Positions 1 to 8,895 of a DNA stretch of 64,000 nt are shown here, piece after piece; the first letter of the stretch is position 1; every line of letters begins with the position of its first letter. Origin of the DNA: Parabacteroides goldsteinii DSM 19448 = WAL 12034 (GTDB taxonomy: Bacteria > Bacteroidota > Bacteroidia > Bacteroidales > Tannerellaceae). Both the position numbers and the translations under genes were made by a program. The stretch lies in contig NZ_KQ033912.1 of NCBI RefSeq assembly GCF_000969835.1, forward strand, positions 1,027,126-1,091,125, written 5' to 3'. The notes under the pieces were generated by a model, which saw only the letters and a list, made by a program, of their open reading frames with translations, was not told the DNA's origin and did not search any database.

Positions 1-1653
1 GGAGAAATAAGCACTTACAGAAAGAGTATTCGGACGTCTTCCGCCGAACCACGGGTCCATAAATGAAATACTATAAGCCTGATAGTAGCGACCGTTAGTT
101 TGTCCACTCAATGTCAATGTCTGGCCTTCACCCTGCGGGATAATACCTTTATAAGTTTTCGGATTCAGGAAGTTCTTCATGGAGAAGTTCGTAAACTTCA
201 GACTCAACTTACCGATCACACCTGTTTGTCCCCAACCGGCAGAGAACTCAATCTGGTCGTTCGCCTTCGATGTCAGGTTATATTGGATATCCACTGTTCC
301 GTTCTCCGGATCAGGTATCGGCTTCGGCTCCATATTTTCCGGGTCGAAATGTCCCATCTGGGCAATTTCACGAACGGAACGCATCAAGTCTTCACGGCTG
401 AACAACATACCGGGCTTGGTACGAAGCTCACGACGTACGATATCTTCATACAAACGGTCGTTACCATTAATGATTACACGGTTGATGGTAGCCTGCGGGC
501 CTTCCTGGATACGTACTTCCAAAGAGATAGAGTCGTTATCCACATCCACTTCTACCGGGTCGGCACTGAAGAAGATATAACCATTATTATAATACACATT
601 GGAAACCGCATCTTCGTCTGTCGTCAAACGTTCATTCAACTTCTTCTGGTTATACACCTCTCCCGGTTTCATTCCCAGGATTGATTCCAAAAAGTCAGAT
701 GCATACTGCGTATTACCCACGAAACGGATATCTTTCAGATAATATTTATCACCTTCTTCAACCTTCAGGTAGATGTCGACTTTCTTTTCATTAAAGTTGA
801 CAACACTATCCGATAGCAGCACTGCATCACGATAACCGTGTTCGTTGTATTTAGCGATAATATTATTTTTATCATTCTCGTATTCTTCAGTAGTAAACTT
901 CTTTGTACTGAATGCTTCCAGGATACTGGTTTTCCAGTCGTTCGGAAGACTGAACTTTTCATTCGTCTTCTTCATCGCCTTCTTCAGGTCCCTTGCTGAT
1001 AGAGCTTCATTACCTTCGAAGTAAATACGGTGGATCTTTGTCTTTTCGTTCTTATCGATATTAATATCAACAATCACCTCGCCTTCTTTCGACAAGTCGT
1101 CACGCTGTACAATATCAACGTCTACATTCTTAAAACCTTTGCCGTCAAAGAACTTCTGAATAACGATCTTTGCACGGTCCATCAGGTTGGGAGTTACCTG
1201 AAAACCTTTCTTCAAACCCAACTTGGCTTCAAGGTCTTCCCTCTCTCCTTTCTTGATACCATGATAATTTACTTCCGATATACGGGGACGTTGTTTCAAC
1301 TGAATTTCCAGCCAAACTTGGTCACCTTCAATCTTGGTTGCCAGGATTTTTACATCCGAGAACAATCCGTGTTTCCAAAAACGCTTTACCGCTGTTGTAA
1401 TCTCACCTCCGGCGTCGGGGATAGTGACCACGTCACCTACCGATAATCCGGAGAAACCGATTAACACGAAATCATCATAATTCTTAATACCCGTCACCTT
1501 AATATCGGCAATCTTATACCGCTTCGGCGTCGACGAATAATTAATGACCGGCACTTCTGCCGGTACTTCAACCTGGGTAGTGTCACTTTCCTGGGCAAAT
1601 GCTCCGCAGGCAAAACCTAGGAAAATAAAAAACAGCACTATTCTTTTGTACAT
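1..1653 (-). CDS. bamA: BamA outer membrane assembly factor (C-terminus cut by window edge)
   Basis: BamA (Omp85) folds and inserts beta-barrel proteins into the outer membrane. The ATG at 1653 opens a frame that runs off base 1, so only the first 551 codons are present and most of the C-terminal barrel is missing. A signal peptide (MYKRIVLFF..., ending near GAFAQ) is followed by several POTRA-type repeats, visible as recurring segments such as KRYKIADIKVTGIKNYDDFV and ATINRVIINGNDRLYEDIVR, then the start of the barrel (NDQIEFSAGWGQTG). It lies 14 nt downstream of uppS on the same strand, in the order DUF6089-uppS-bamA known from Porphyromonas. Family identity is very secure. Confidence 0.95.
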   Translation of the reverse strand, partial: MYKRIVLFFIFLGFACGAFAQESDTTQVEVPAEVPVINYSSTPKRYKIADIKVTGIKNYDDFVLIGFSGLSVGDVVTIPDAGGEITTAVKRFWKHGLFSDVKILATKIEGDQVWLEIQLKQRPRISEVNYHGIKKGEREDLEAKLGLKKGFQVTPNLMDRAKIVIQKFFDGKGFKNVDVDIVQRDDLSKEGEVIVDINIDKNEKTKIHRIYFEGNEALSARDLKKAMKKTNEKFSLPNDWKTSILEAFSTKKFTTEEYENDKNNIIAKYNEHGYRDAVLLSDSVVNFNEKKVDIYLKVEEGDKYYLKDIRFVGNTQYASDFLESILGMKPGEVYNQKKLNERLTTDEDAVSNVYYNNGYIFFSADPVEVDVDNDSISLEVRIQEGPQATINRVIINGNDRLYEDIVRRELRTKPGMLFSREDLMRSVREIAQMGHFDPENMEPKPIPDPENGTVDIQYNLTSKANDQIEFSAGWGQTGVIGKLSLKFTNFSMKNFLNPKTYKGIIPQGEGQTLTLSGQTNGRYYQAYSISFMDPWFGGRRPNTLSVSAYFS

Positions 1654-1667
1654 ATAACAGCTATTGT

Positions 1668-2411
1668 TTATAAGATTAATTGCTCACTTGTCTTACCGAA
1701 ACGGCGTTCACGTTGCTGGTAATACAATATAGCTTCATACAACTCTTCTTCTCTGAATGCCGGCCAAAAAACATCGGTAAAGTAGAACTCCGCATACGAA
1801 CATTGCCACAGCAGAAAGTTACTGATGCGTTTTTCTCCTCCGGTTCGAATCAGCAGATCCGGATCGGGAATGCCTTTGGTCGTCAGGTGGTCCGAGACCA
1901 CTGCCTCGGTTATATCGTTGGGGTTTATTTTCTTTTCCAGTACTTGAACGGCGAGCTGTCTGACAGCTTCTGTTATTTCCCAGCGGGAAGAATAACTAAG
2001 AGCCAATACCAGGGTAGTTCCCGTATTGGCAGAAGTTTGTTTTATACAATCCAGCAACGTTGCATGCGCATCCTCCGGCAGACGGTCCAAATTACCGATC
2101 GCCATCAGACGTACATTATTTTTCATCAGATCCGGAGTTTCGCGATGGATGGCGGAGACAAGCAGACTCATCAACGCCTTCACCTCCGCTTCAGGCCGGT
2201 TCCAGTTTTCTGTCGAAAATGTGTACACTGTCAGGTACTTCAGTCCAATCGTCGTTGCCGCCTCTACCACTCTACGCACGGAAACAACGCCCTCCTGGTG
2301 TCCATAGCTCCGGTCTTTCCCTTGCGCTTTGGCCCAACGTCCGTTTCCATCCATAATAATCGCCACATGTTGCGGCAAGCGATCTTTGTCTATTTCCTCT
2401 ATCAATGACAT
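1668..2411 (-). CDS. uppS: Isoprenyl transferase (undecaprenyl diphosphate synthase)
   Basis: Cis-prenyltransferase that builds undecaprenyl diphosphate, the lipid carrier for peptidoglycan and surface polysaccharides, from isopentenyl and farnesyl diphosphate in the cytoplasm. The 247-residue length is normal. The catalytic MDGNGRWA motif (Asp21) is near the N-terminus, and the C-terminal signature [19 protein letters not shown] is complete. It sits 8 nt downstream of the DUF6089 gene and 14 nt upstream of bamA, so it is almost certainly cotranscribed with envelope-assembly genes. Confidence 0.97.
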   Translation of the reverse strand: MSLIEEIDKDRLPQHVAIIMDGNGRWAKAQGKDRSYGHQEGVVSVRRVVEAATTIGLKYLTVYTFSTENWNRPEAEVKALMSLLVSAIHRETPDLMKNNVRLMAIGNLDRLPEDAHATLLDCIKQTSANTGTTLVLALSYSSRWEITEAVRQLAVQVLEKKINPNDITEAVVSDHLTTKGIPDPDLLIRTGGEKRISNFLLWQCSYAEFYFTDVFWPAFREEELYEAILYYQQRERRFGKTSEQLIL

Positions 2412-2419
2412 AGTGTTTC

Positions 2420-3145
2420 TCAGTATCTAAACGTACTGTTGCTGTTTATACTATTACATGGCCTGTTACGCGGACCGAAGTCCCAGGTAACAGATAGCAG
2501 TAAAAATGAATACCAATCTTTGTTCTTCAAGAAACTGCCACTTATCTGATACGGATTATCCAGTATTGCATTATCCCCGTTCGTAACATCGAATTTATCT
2601 CCGAACAATTTACGGAACGAGAACTCGCATCCCAGGTTAATCCTGTTCTTGATCTTATACTTTACGCCTACCCCTAACGGGATATTCGGTCCGAAAAACG
2701 CTTCATTACCTGTTCCGTATGTAATTCCTAATCCCAGGAATACATAAGGAGTGAAGCGCTTCGCCCCTGCATAAGCAAATTTATCACTGTACGGAAAGAA
2801 GTTAAACTCCATCTGTCCGCCCAGTTCTACCAGGCTACGGCTGAACGATGCCTGCGCATTGTCCGGAAAAACATTTTCCAGTCCTTCCGTGCTGCCTGAA
2901 ACCTGTCCCCACATCAGATTGCCTTTGAAAGCCCATCTGAAGTTGGCATTATAACGGAATACTGCTCCCACTGCCGGATTCATTCCTTTAAAGAAAGCAT
3001 TCTTGTTGGCATCCCCCATATAGAAAGCGCCACCGGCCATTCCGCCTATTTCATATTTATATTCCTGTGCGTGGAGACCGGTAAATGAGCCGGCCATCAG
3101 TATCAGTATAAGAATCCGTTGAAAAAAAGTTGAAGTCATATGCAA
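2420..3145 (-). CDS. DUF6089 / PorG-like outer membrane beta-barrel protein
   Basis: A 241-residue protein with a signal peptide (hydrophobic stretch ending near GLHAQ) and alternating short strands typical of an eight-stranded outer-membrane barrel. It belongs by sequence pattern to the DUF6089 family. In Porphyromonas gingivalis the homologue PorG is a component of the type IX secretion system and occupies the same place, directly before uppS and omp85. Seen here: the same gene order and a barrel-like sequence. Inferred: a role in type IX secretion in this organism, made more plausible by the two large genes in this window with sorting-domain-like C-termini. A second ATG two codons downstream is an equally good start. 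Confidence 0.75.
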   Translation of the reverse strand: MHMTSTFFQRILILILMAGSFTGLHAQEYKYEIGGMAGGAFYMGDANKNAFFKGMNPAVGAVFRYNANFRWAFKGNLMWGQVSGSTEGLENVFPDNAQASFSRSLVELGGQMEFNFFPYSDKFAYAGAKRFTPYVFLGLGITYGTGNEAFFGPNIPLGVGVKYKIKNRINLGCEFSFRKLFGDKFDVTNGDNAILDNPYQISGSFLKNKDWYSFLLLSVTWDFGPRNRPCNSINSNSTFRY

Positions 3146-3218
3146 TGCTGTTATGTTCTACACCTCTTTTTCTAACGCTAAATTCTTCCTAAAATTATAC
3201 TTTCCTCCACGAACTTTC

Positions 3219-4604
3219 TCAATCCTTAAAACCTAAACGGTTTATACGGCCTTTCCAGATCTGGTCCAGATCATTTGCATTATTATTCTCTTTACCGCCG
3301 AAAATTAGCATAAATTTTTCTTTATCTACTAAAACGGAAGCAAAACCTCTCGCTTTATAATCTTCCGGCATCACAGTCAGCGTGTCCGACAATGTCCATG
3401 TCACACCCCTGTCTATGGAGAAATAAATATCTTTAAATGCTTTATTCGATTCACCAATACCACCTATCAGGCAGAACTTATCATCATAAGCAGAAAGCAT
3501 TACACCTTCTCTCTTATCGAAATAATCAGATTCTATATCGGTCAACAAAACCCACTGTTTACCATTCATGGTGCCCCAGGCTGAATTCTGCAATTTACCG
3601 TTCTTGTCTTTTCCGGCAACCACAGTCAAACTGTTTTGCTTGCTACTACTTGAATAAGAAGCCAAAGAACCAAAACCACTTACTGGGAATTCATCAGGAA
3701 CAACATCACCGGTTGTCCATTTCATATCCTTATCCATAAAAGCAAAGCTCCGTGTACCGTTCTCTTCTACGATTGCAGACAGGAACGAAGTCTGGCCTAA
3801 ACCTATTTCGTTATTAATTGCTCCCAACAATGCATTTACAGACGGTGTTTGATCTACAAGCGTCCAGTCCTGTCCGTTAACAGAGCAATAGAGCGCCCCT
3901 TTGGTTGTAGGCACAAATAAAGCGTCATCATACTCAGTCATCTGAGAAAGACGAACCTCACCAGCCGGCAGACCGTTCAATGTCATTTCCGTCCAGCTTT
4001 TTGCATCGGAAACAGAAGAACTGTATAATGAATATCCTTTGCTTGCATCAGTTCCCTGTGCGTACATATAATAATATTCATTATTCTCTTCCCCCCATGT
4101 AACCACTTTTTGTTCTTTCACCGGGAATCCTAAAACGCTAGAATCATACAGTTCCCAACTCATGGAATCAGGCACCATCTGATGAACATTTACCTGAGCG
4201 ATATACGTTTTCTTTGTAATACCGTCGTATGCGGCAGTCACAAATTTAACGGGTTTGGAGAAGTCCAAAGAGTCTTCCCTATTCCAGTAAAAAGTAGAGT
4301 CAGGCAAAGCATCCTGAGTCACTTCGATAGTATAGGTGCCCGTTGCTACAGACACTGTACAGACAACTTTCTCGATCTCTGTGCCAAACGGCAGGGAGTC
4401 CGGGTTAAAAATACGTCCGTTTACCTGATCGATCACAAACTTCACTGTATCCAACTTTCCACCCAGGATTGAATCATGATCCACAGAGAATGCCGTTATC
4501 TGACAATCCTTAGGTATCTCATACTCCTGATCGTCTGAATTCAGACAAGAAGACAGAAACAATGCAATACATCCCGCTACAAATAGTACTATTCTATTTT
4601 TCAT
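3219..4604 (-). CDS. DUF6242 family lipoprotein
   Basis: About 461 residues. The chosen ATG at 4604 gives a clean lipoprotein signal (MKNRIVLFVAG...FLSSC, Cys20); the frame extends 21 codons further upstream but that part has no signal-peptide character. The N-terminal half has a domain resembling cadherin-like/Pur repeats (DSLPFGTEIEKVVCTVSV), and the C-terminal half has repeated sialidase-like or Kelch-like blades (YSLYSSSVSDAKSWTEM, FSIDRGVTWTLSDTL). The family is specific to Bacteroidales and its function is unknown. It lies between ribD and the DUF6089 gene and probably sits on the cell surface or in the periplasm. Confidence 0.75.
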   Translation of the reverse strand: MKNRIVLFVAGCIALFLSSCLNSDDQEYEIPKDCQITAFSVDHDSILGGKLDTVKFVIDQVNGRIFNPDSLPFGTEIEKVVCTVSVATGTYTIEVTQDALPDSTFYWNREDSLDFSKPVKFVTAAYDGITKKTYIAQVNVHQMVPDSMSWELYDSSVLGFPVKEQKVVTWGEENNEYYYMYAQGTDASKGYSLYSSSVSDAKSWTEMTLNGLPAGEVRLSQMTEYDDALFVPTTKGALYCSVNGQDWTLVDQTPSVNALLGAINNEIGLGQTSFLSAIVEENGTRSFAFMDKDMKWTTGDVVPDEFPVSGFGSLASYSSSSKQNSLTVVAGKDKNGKLQNSAWGTMNGKQWVLLTDIESDYFDKREGVMLSAYDDKFCLIGGIGESNKAFKDIYFSIDRGVTWTLSDTLTVMPEDYKARGFASVLVDKEKFMLIFGGKENNNANDLDQIWKGRINRLGFKD

Positions 4605-4634
4605 CCAAAAATAAGTTTGTTGCATATAAAGCCA

Positions 4635-4642
4635 CAAAAGTA
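4635..4642 (-). promoter_or_regulatory. Candidate -7 element upstream of the DUF6242 lipoprotein gene
   Basis: Read on the minus strand this is TACTTTTG, an exact match to the Bacteroidota TAnnTTTG element, 31 nt from the chosen start codon at 4604. The -33 element is weak (ATTG about 22 nt upstream). The position also supports the shorter start of the lipoprotein. Confidence 0.5.
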
Positions 4643-4713
4643 GAAACATTTTTTGCTTTATTCCCAATATCGGCTAATATTTATAATATTTTAGTTCCGT
4701 TAAACTACTTCGC

Positions 4714-5775
4714 TCACTGATTTTTCCGTGAAAAAACAGTGATTACGTGGTTCTGAACTTTTTTCACGTCCGTTAACGACAAAGATGCCACCCTGTTCAG
4801 ATCCGGCGCTTTTACACCCGATTCCAGATTGACAGGGGCTGTTTCAACAAATATCTGATCCCATAAATTCTCCTCCAGAAAATGCTCAAGAAGCACAGCT
4901 CCCCCTTCCACCATCAACGAATTTAATTTACGGATATACAATTCGTGCATCACCTGCGGCAAGACTGACTGTGAAAAATCGAGGGTGACGTACTCCACAT
5001 TCTCCCGGTTTTCCGCTTTTCCAGCGGTAAAGACCAGTGTTTTCACCGTACCGTCCAACAAATGATAATGCGAGGGAATACGTAAAGTCCGGTCGAGCAC
5101 CACCCTGACAGGTGAGTTTCCAGCCCAATGCCGTACCGTTAACGAAGGGTTATCCAGGAAAGCCGTCTGCGTCCCGACCATGATAGCCGCCACATTCGCC
5201 CGCAAAGAATGCACCCTGCGCATCGTCTCCGGTGAAGACAATACGACAGCCGGTGAGGTATTATCCGTCCGCCCACGATCCATAAAACCGTCCGCACTCT
5301 GCGCCCATTTCAAATAAATGTAAGGCCGCCGCTTTTCCTGAAAAGTCATAAACACCCGGTTCAACTCCCAGGCTTCCTTTTCCATCACACCGGTTACCAC
5401 TTCCACACCTGCTTCACGCAGCATCCGTACCCCTCTTCCCGACACTTCCGGAAACGGATCCAGACACCCGATCACCACACGCGGTATCCGCTTTTTTATG
5501 ATCAACTCCGCACAGGGAGGTGTCTTCCCATAGTGCGAACAGGGTTCCAGGCTAACGTATATCGTAGCCTCTTTCAACAAAGACTCATCACGAACCGAAG
5601 CGATTGCATTCACCTCGGCATGCGCTTCGCCATATTTCCGGTGATAGCCTTCTCCGATAATTTTACCCTGATGCACGATCACGGCTCCAACCATCGGATT
5701 CGGTGCCACATTGCCCGCTCCGCCACGGGCTAGTGAAATACAACGAGCCATATATTTATTCTCAACCTCGACCAT
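4714..5775 (-). CDS. ribD: Bifunctional riboflavin deaminase/reductase RibD
   Basis: Catalyses two early steps of riboflavin synthesis: deamination of the pyrimidine precursor, then NADPH-dependent reduction of its ribose chain. The N-terminal zinc deaminase domain shows His52-Ala-Glu54 and the paired cysteines Cys79 and Cys88 (SLEPCSHYGKTPPC). The C-terminal reductase domain begins near residue 150 (YIYLKWAQSADGFM) and contains SLMVEGGAVLLEHF. The length of 353 residues is normal. It is divergent from prmC with a 54-bp gap and lies at the head of the leftward cluster, although the 109-nt gap to the next gene contains its own candidate promoter. Confidence 0.95.
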   Translation of the reverse strand: MVEVENKYMARCISLARGGAGNVAPNPMVGAVIVHQGKIIGEGYHRKYGEAHAEVNAIASVRDESLLKEATIYVSLEPCSHYGKTPPCAELIIKKRIPRVVIGCLDPFPEVSGRGVRMLREAGVEVVTGVMEKEAWELNRVFMTFQEKRRPYIYLKWAQSADGFMDRGRTDNTSPAVVLSSPETMRRVHSLRANVAAIMVGTQTAFLDNPSLTVRHWAGNSPVRVVLDRTLRIPSHYHLLDGTVKTLVFTAGKAENRENVEYVTLDFSQSVLPQVMHELYIRKLNSLMVEGGAVLLEHFLEENLWDQIFVETAPVNLESGVKAPDLNRVASLSLTDVKKVQNHVITVFSRKNQ

Positions 5776-5779
5776 TTTC

Positions 5780-5811
5780 TTTGCTTATAAATGGTTTTTG
5801 CATTACTTTTG
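5780..5811 (+). promoter_or_regulatory. Consensus Bacteroidota promoter for prmC-recX-comF
   Basis: TTTG at 5780-5783, a 20-nt spacer, then TACTTTTG at 5804-5811. This is a full match to TTTG-N19/21-TAnnTTTG, ending 18 nt before the prmC start codon, so the leader is very short. It overlaps the first codons of the divergent ribD gene by a few bases only. Confidence 0.8.
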
Positions 5812-5829
5812 CATTAAAATTAAATTGAT

Positions 5830-6687
5830 ATGACTGGGACTGTCGCCTATATACAAAATACGCTCAAAGATTATTATCCGCCAAGTGAAATTAAAGCATT
5901 CATTCGTTTGATAATGGAACGCGTTTGCGATATTCAGCCGCACCAATTCTTACTCTGCAAAGATAAAGAATTATCTGAGAAGGAGAAGACACAGATTTAT
6001 AATATCGTAGAACGATTGGTAAAATATGAGCCGATCCAATATATTTTCGGTAAAACAGACTTTTACGGATTTGAGTTTCTAGTGAACCCGTCAGTGCTGA
6101 TCCCCCGTCCGGAAACGGAAGAATTGGTGGAATTGATCGTACACGATTATGCCAAAAAGAGTATTGACATCCTGGATGTAGGTACCGGTAGCGGCTGCAT
6201 TGCCATTACTTTAAGGAGATTACTGAAAAAAGCACAGGTTTCAGCACTCGACATCTCTCCGGAGGCATTGAAAATAGCCAAAAGAAATGCCGGGATCAAC
6301 CGCGTACAGTTGACTTTCTACGAAAAAGATATTCTCCAGCCATCCAAAACGGCTGATTCCATAGAAGATGAATTCGATGTCATCGTCAGCAACCCTCCCT
6401 ATGTCATGGAGAAGGAAAAAGCGGAAATGGAGAAAAACGTGCTCGATTACGAACCTTCGCTGGCACTGTTCGTACCCGACGACAACCCGTTGTTGTTTTA
6501 CAATAACATCGCCCGCTTTGCCGAACAGAAACTGAAAAAGAAAGGCTACCTCTATTTCGAGATCAACGCACAGATGGGCGAAGCCGTGGTAAATATGCTG
6601 CGCATGATGGAATTCAAGAATGTGGAACTGATACAGGACCTGTCGGGCAAAGACCGCTTCGTAAAGGCACAGACATGGAACAGATAA
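5830..6687 (+). CDS. prmC: Peptide chain release factor N5-glutamine methyltransferase
   Basis: Methylates the glutamine of the GGQ motif in release factors RF1 and RF2 using S-adenosylmethionine, improving translation termination. The protein of 285 residues has an N-terminal helical domain, the IPRPETEEL motif, the SAM-binding motif DVGTGSGCIAI and the catalytic NPPY at residues 188-191. The ATG at 5830 lies just after a consensus promoter. Its last 13 nt overlap the start of recX, implying translational coupling. Confidence 0.95.
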   Translation: MTGTVAYIQNTLKDYYPPSEIKAFIRLIMERVCDIQPHQFLLCKDKELSEKEKTQIYNIVERLVKYEPIQYIFGKTDFYGFEFLVNPSVLIPRPETEELVELIVHDYAKKSIDILDVGTGSGCIAITLRRLLKKAQVSALDISPEALKIAKRNAGINRVQLTFYEKDILQPSKTADSIEDEFDVIVSNPPYVMEKEKAEMEKNVLDYEPSLALFVPDDNPLLFYNNIARFAEQKLKKKGYLYFEINAQMGEAVVNMLRMMEFKNVELIQDLSGKDRFVKAQTWNR

Positions 6688-7163
6688 CCGAACCCGAAAT
6701 GCTACGCCGCGCAGCCGCTTACTGCTCGACTGCCGAACGCTGCATCCAGGATGTACAAAAAAAGATTAAAGCCGCCGGCCTCTCCCAGGAGGAAGGCGAG
6801 CGAATCATTGCACGTCTGCTCCAGGAAAAATTCATTGACGAACATCGTTTCGCCCGTTATTTCGTAAACGACAAACTGCGTTTCAACAAATGGGGACGCA
6901 TCAAAATCGCATACGAACTTCAAAAAAGGAATATCCCTGCCCCCATCCGTTCGGAAGCGCTGGAAGGGATAGACGAAAAAGAATATGCCGATATCCTCCA
7001 ATCATTGCTGAAGGCGAAAAAGAAATCGACCAAAGGCAAGGACGAACGGGATATCTACATCAAACTCCTCCGTTTTGCTGCCGGCCGTGGCTTTGAAAGC
7101 CGGGAAGCATCCCGTTGTCTGAAACAATTATTCAACGGGAACGATTATGAGGAAGATTTTTAA
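6675..7163 (+). CDS. recX: Regulatory protein RecX
   Basis: Small helical modulator that binds RecA filaments and limits recombinase activity. The 162 residues show the three-helix repeat pattern of the family (AAAYCSTAERCIQDVQKKI, EEKFIDEHRFARYFV-like and KWGRIKIAYELQKRNI segments). It overlaps prmC by 13 nt and the comF-type gene by 17 nt, so the three genes form a tight operon although their functions are unrelated. recA is not in the window. Confidence 0.88.
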   Translation: MEQITEPEMLRRAAAYCSTAERCIQDVQKKIKAAGLSQEEGERIIARLLQEKFIDEHRFARYFVNDKLRFNKWGRIKIAYELQKRNIPAPIRSEALEGIDEKEYADILQSLLKAKKKSTKGKDERDIYIKLLRFAAGRGFESREASRCLKQLFNGNDYEEDF

Positions 7164-7833
7164 TGACCTGCTGCACCTCTTTTTTCCTAAACTCTGCATG
7201 TTGTGCCAGACACCTCTCGTCGGAGGGGAAGAGCATATCTGCCTGAAATGTCTTTGCGAGCTGCCCCGTACAGGACACAATTTTCTGGAAGAGAACCCCG
7301 CCACCTACCTGTTCGGCGGAAAAGTCCCGGTTTACCATGCAGCCGCTTTCCTGCATTACGAAAAAGGTGGCCATGTGCAACAGCTTATCCATTCCCTGAA
7401 ATACCACGACAACCGTGAGATCGGTTTCCGCCTGGGACGTATGGCCGGCCTGAGGTATCAAAAAGCGATCCTGTCAGACCGCCCGGACCTTCTCCTCCCC
7501 GTCCCGCTCCATCCCAAAAAGCGGAAACAGCGCGGCTACAACCAGTCCGAATGGATCGCCCGCGGCCTCAACACCCTTTTGAAACTCCCGATCGACACCA
7601 CCAGCCTCCGACGCACAAAAGAGACAGAAACACAGACGCACAAACAGACTTACGACCGTTGGCTGAATATGCAGAATATTTTCTCTGTCGTCGACCGCGA
7701 AGTCCTGGCAGGAAAACACATCCTCCTTATCGATGACGTCATCACCACCGGATCGACCATCGGAGCATGTGCCGAAGCACTGCTGACGATCCCGGGAGTA
7801 CGAGTGAGCGTGCTGGCGATAGCGATGGCGTAA
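7147..7833 (+). CDS. ComF family phosphoribosyltransferase-like protein
   Basis: A 228-residue protein of the ComF family. The N-terminus carries a zinc-finger-like set of cysteines (Cys17, Cys20, Cys32, Cys35), and the C-terminus has the PRPP-binding loop IDDVITTGSTIGAC with Asp196-Asp197. Homologues take part in DNA uptake in naturally competent bacteria, but the gene is widespread in non-competent Bacteroidota, so the actual role here is unknown. Last gene of the prmC operon. Confidence 0.88.
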   Translation: MRKIFNDLLHLFFPKLCMLCQTPLVGGEEHICLKCLCELPRTGHNFLEENPATYLFGGKVPVYHAAAFLHYEKGGHVQQLIHSLKYHDNREIGFRLGRMAGLRYQKAILSDRPDLLLPVPLHPKKRKQRGYNQSEWIARGLNTLLKLPIDTTSLRRTKETETQTHKQTYDRWLNMQNIFSVVDREVLAGKHILLIDDVITTGSTIGACAEALLTIPGVRVSVLAIAMA

Positions 7834-7862
7834 AAGAATGAGGAGAATAAATAATTTGTTTT

Positions 7863-8306
7863 TTATGCAAACTTGATAATCAAAGTCGGATCTATATTCA
7901 ACTTTTCATACAAACGCTTTGCCATTCGCATGGAAATAGGACGTTTCCCTGTCATTATCTGGCTAAAAGTAGATTCTTTTACATCCAGATAAGCAGCTGC
8001 CTGGCGTTGTTTTAAAGAACGCTTCTCCAGTTCTTCTTCTATTGATGCAATAAGAGGAGATTTAAATTTCAAGCTTTTAGATTTATAATACAAAGCTTCA
8101 TAATCAGCGCACATACCGGCTGCACGGCTGATTTCAAGTGTATATTCATTTCTTTCACCTTGTACTGAAAGAGCTCCTTTTTGTGTTGCTTCAGCAATAA
8201 GTTCTTCTACATATTCTGACACCTTTTCAAAAAGTTCAGGTGTATCTATACGTATGATATCTTCAAACTTCTTTTCCATTTCACTTATTGTTAAATTGTT
8301 AAACAA
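7863..8306 (-). CDS. higA: HigA-type antitoxin with HTH domain
   Basis: A 147-residue antitoxin. The C-terminal third (from about residue 90) is a helix-turn-helix of the XRE type (SLKQRQAAAYLDVKESTFSQ, followed by the family motif MTGKRPIS), expected to neutralise HigB and repress the pair's promoter. The N-terminal part is an extended region that probably contacts the toxin. Its start overlaps the end of higB by 16 nt, in the toxin-first order typical of HigBA systems. Confidence 0.85.
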   Translation of the reverse strand: MFNNLTISEMEKKFEDIIRIDTPELFEKVSEYVEELIAEATQKGALSVQGERNEYTLEISRAAGMCADYEALYYKSKSLKFKSPLIASIEEELEKRSLKQRQAAAYLDVKESTFSQIMTGKRPISMRMAKRLYEKLNIDPTLIIKFA

Positions 8307-8584
8307 TTTATCTTATCATATTCTGCATGTGTTCCTACAAAACGGATCGTCAAAATATCATCAATAAAAAGTACGATAACTACCATTCTGTAACTATTAC
8401 CTTTTATATTAAACACATATCTGCCTTCTCCTACATAATCAGCCGTAGGAAAGTCTTGCTTCAATTCAGCATGGTTACTCCAAATACTATTCTCAACAAT
8501 ATCTAGCCAACGTTGCAAAGGTCTCAAAGCATCTGCATGCTTACTCGAAAAATCATCAATCACCTTCCTACGCTGTATTCTCAT
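8291..8584 (-). CDS. higB: HigB-type mRNA interferase toxin
   Basis: About 97 residues. The ATG at 8584 (MRIQRRKVIDDFSSKHADA) is chosen because it matches the usual HigB N-terminus; the frame opens 7 codons earlier. The RelE/HigB fold is recognisable from YVFNIKGNSYRMVVIVLF and the C-terminal IRFVGTHAEYDKI, where the conserved His-Ala-Glu-Tyr-Asp block contributes to ribosome-dependent mRNA cleavage. It precedes and overlaps higA. A candidate -7 element lies 19 nt upstream. Confidence 0.87.
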   Translation of the reverse strand: MRIQRRKVIDDFSSKHADALRPLQRWLDIVENSIWSNHAELKQDFPTADYVGEGRYVFNIKGNSYRMVVIVLFIDDILTIRFVGTHAEYDKINCLTI

Positions 8585-8602
8585 TTTATTTATTCTTTGC
8601 CA

Positions 8603-8610
8603 CAAAGTTA
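8603..8610 (-). promoter_or_regulatory. Candidate -7 element of the higBA operon
   Basis: Minus-strand TAACTTTG matches TAnnTTTG, 19 nt before the chosen higB start. No convincing -33 element is seen. Confidence 0.4.
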
Positions 8611-8681
8611 CGCAAAACTTTACATATTGCGAAGTTTTCCATAAAAAAGTCAGTAAGCTAGCGATAGTGATGACCTAAACG

Positions 8682-8716
8682 AAAACCCCGGCTGGAAATC
8701 CAACCGGGGCTTTGTT
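8682..8716. terminator. GC-rich hairpin, bidirectional terminator candidate
   Basis: Arms CCCCGGCTGG (8686-8695) and CCAACCGGGG (8700-8709) pair over 10 bp with one G-U, with T-rich tracts on both sides. It lies between the convergently ended large surface gene (8896-12273) and the start of higB. The second large surface gene has an equivalent hairpin at 32537-32575. Confidence 0.7.
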
Positions 8717-8720
8717 TGTG

Positions 8721-8782
8721 TCTGTTTTCACTCTTCACAGAGGTAGAACAGAAGAACTTTATTTCATTACTTTAGTATTAAT
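8721..8782. repeat. 62-bp 3' repeat of the surface-protein genes, copy 1
   Basis: 62 nt beginning TCTGTTTTCACTCTTCACAG, 61/62 identical to 32576-32637. In both places it lies between the terminator-like hairpin and the end of a DUF6383-type gene. It shows that the two genes share downstream DNA as well as coding sequence. Confidence 0.9.
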
Positions 8783-8895
8783 ATCTACCGCTTGTTCGCC
8801 CTTCACGGGGTACTTACTGTGAGGGCGGTTCGCAAACCGCCCCTACGATACGCGGTAAAAATTTAGAATTAATTATTTAATTATAAAATAACTTC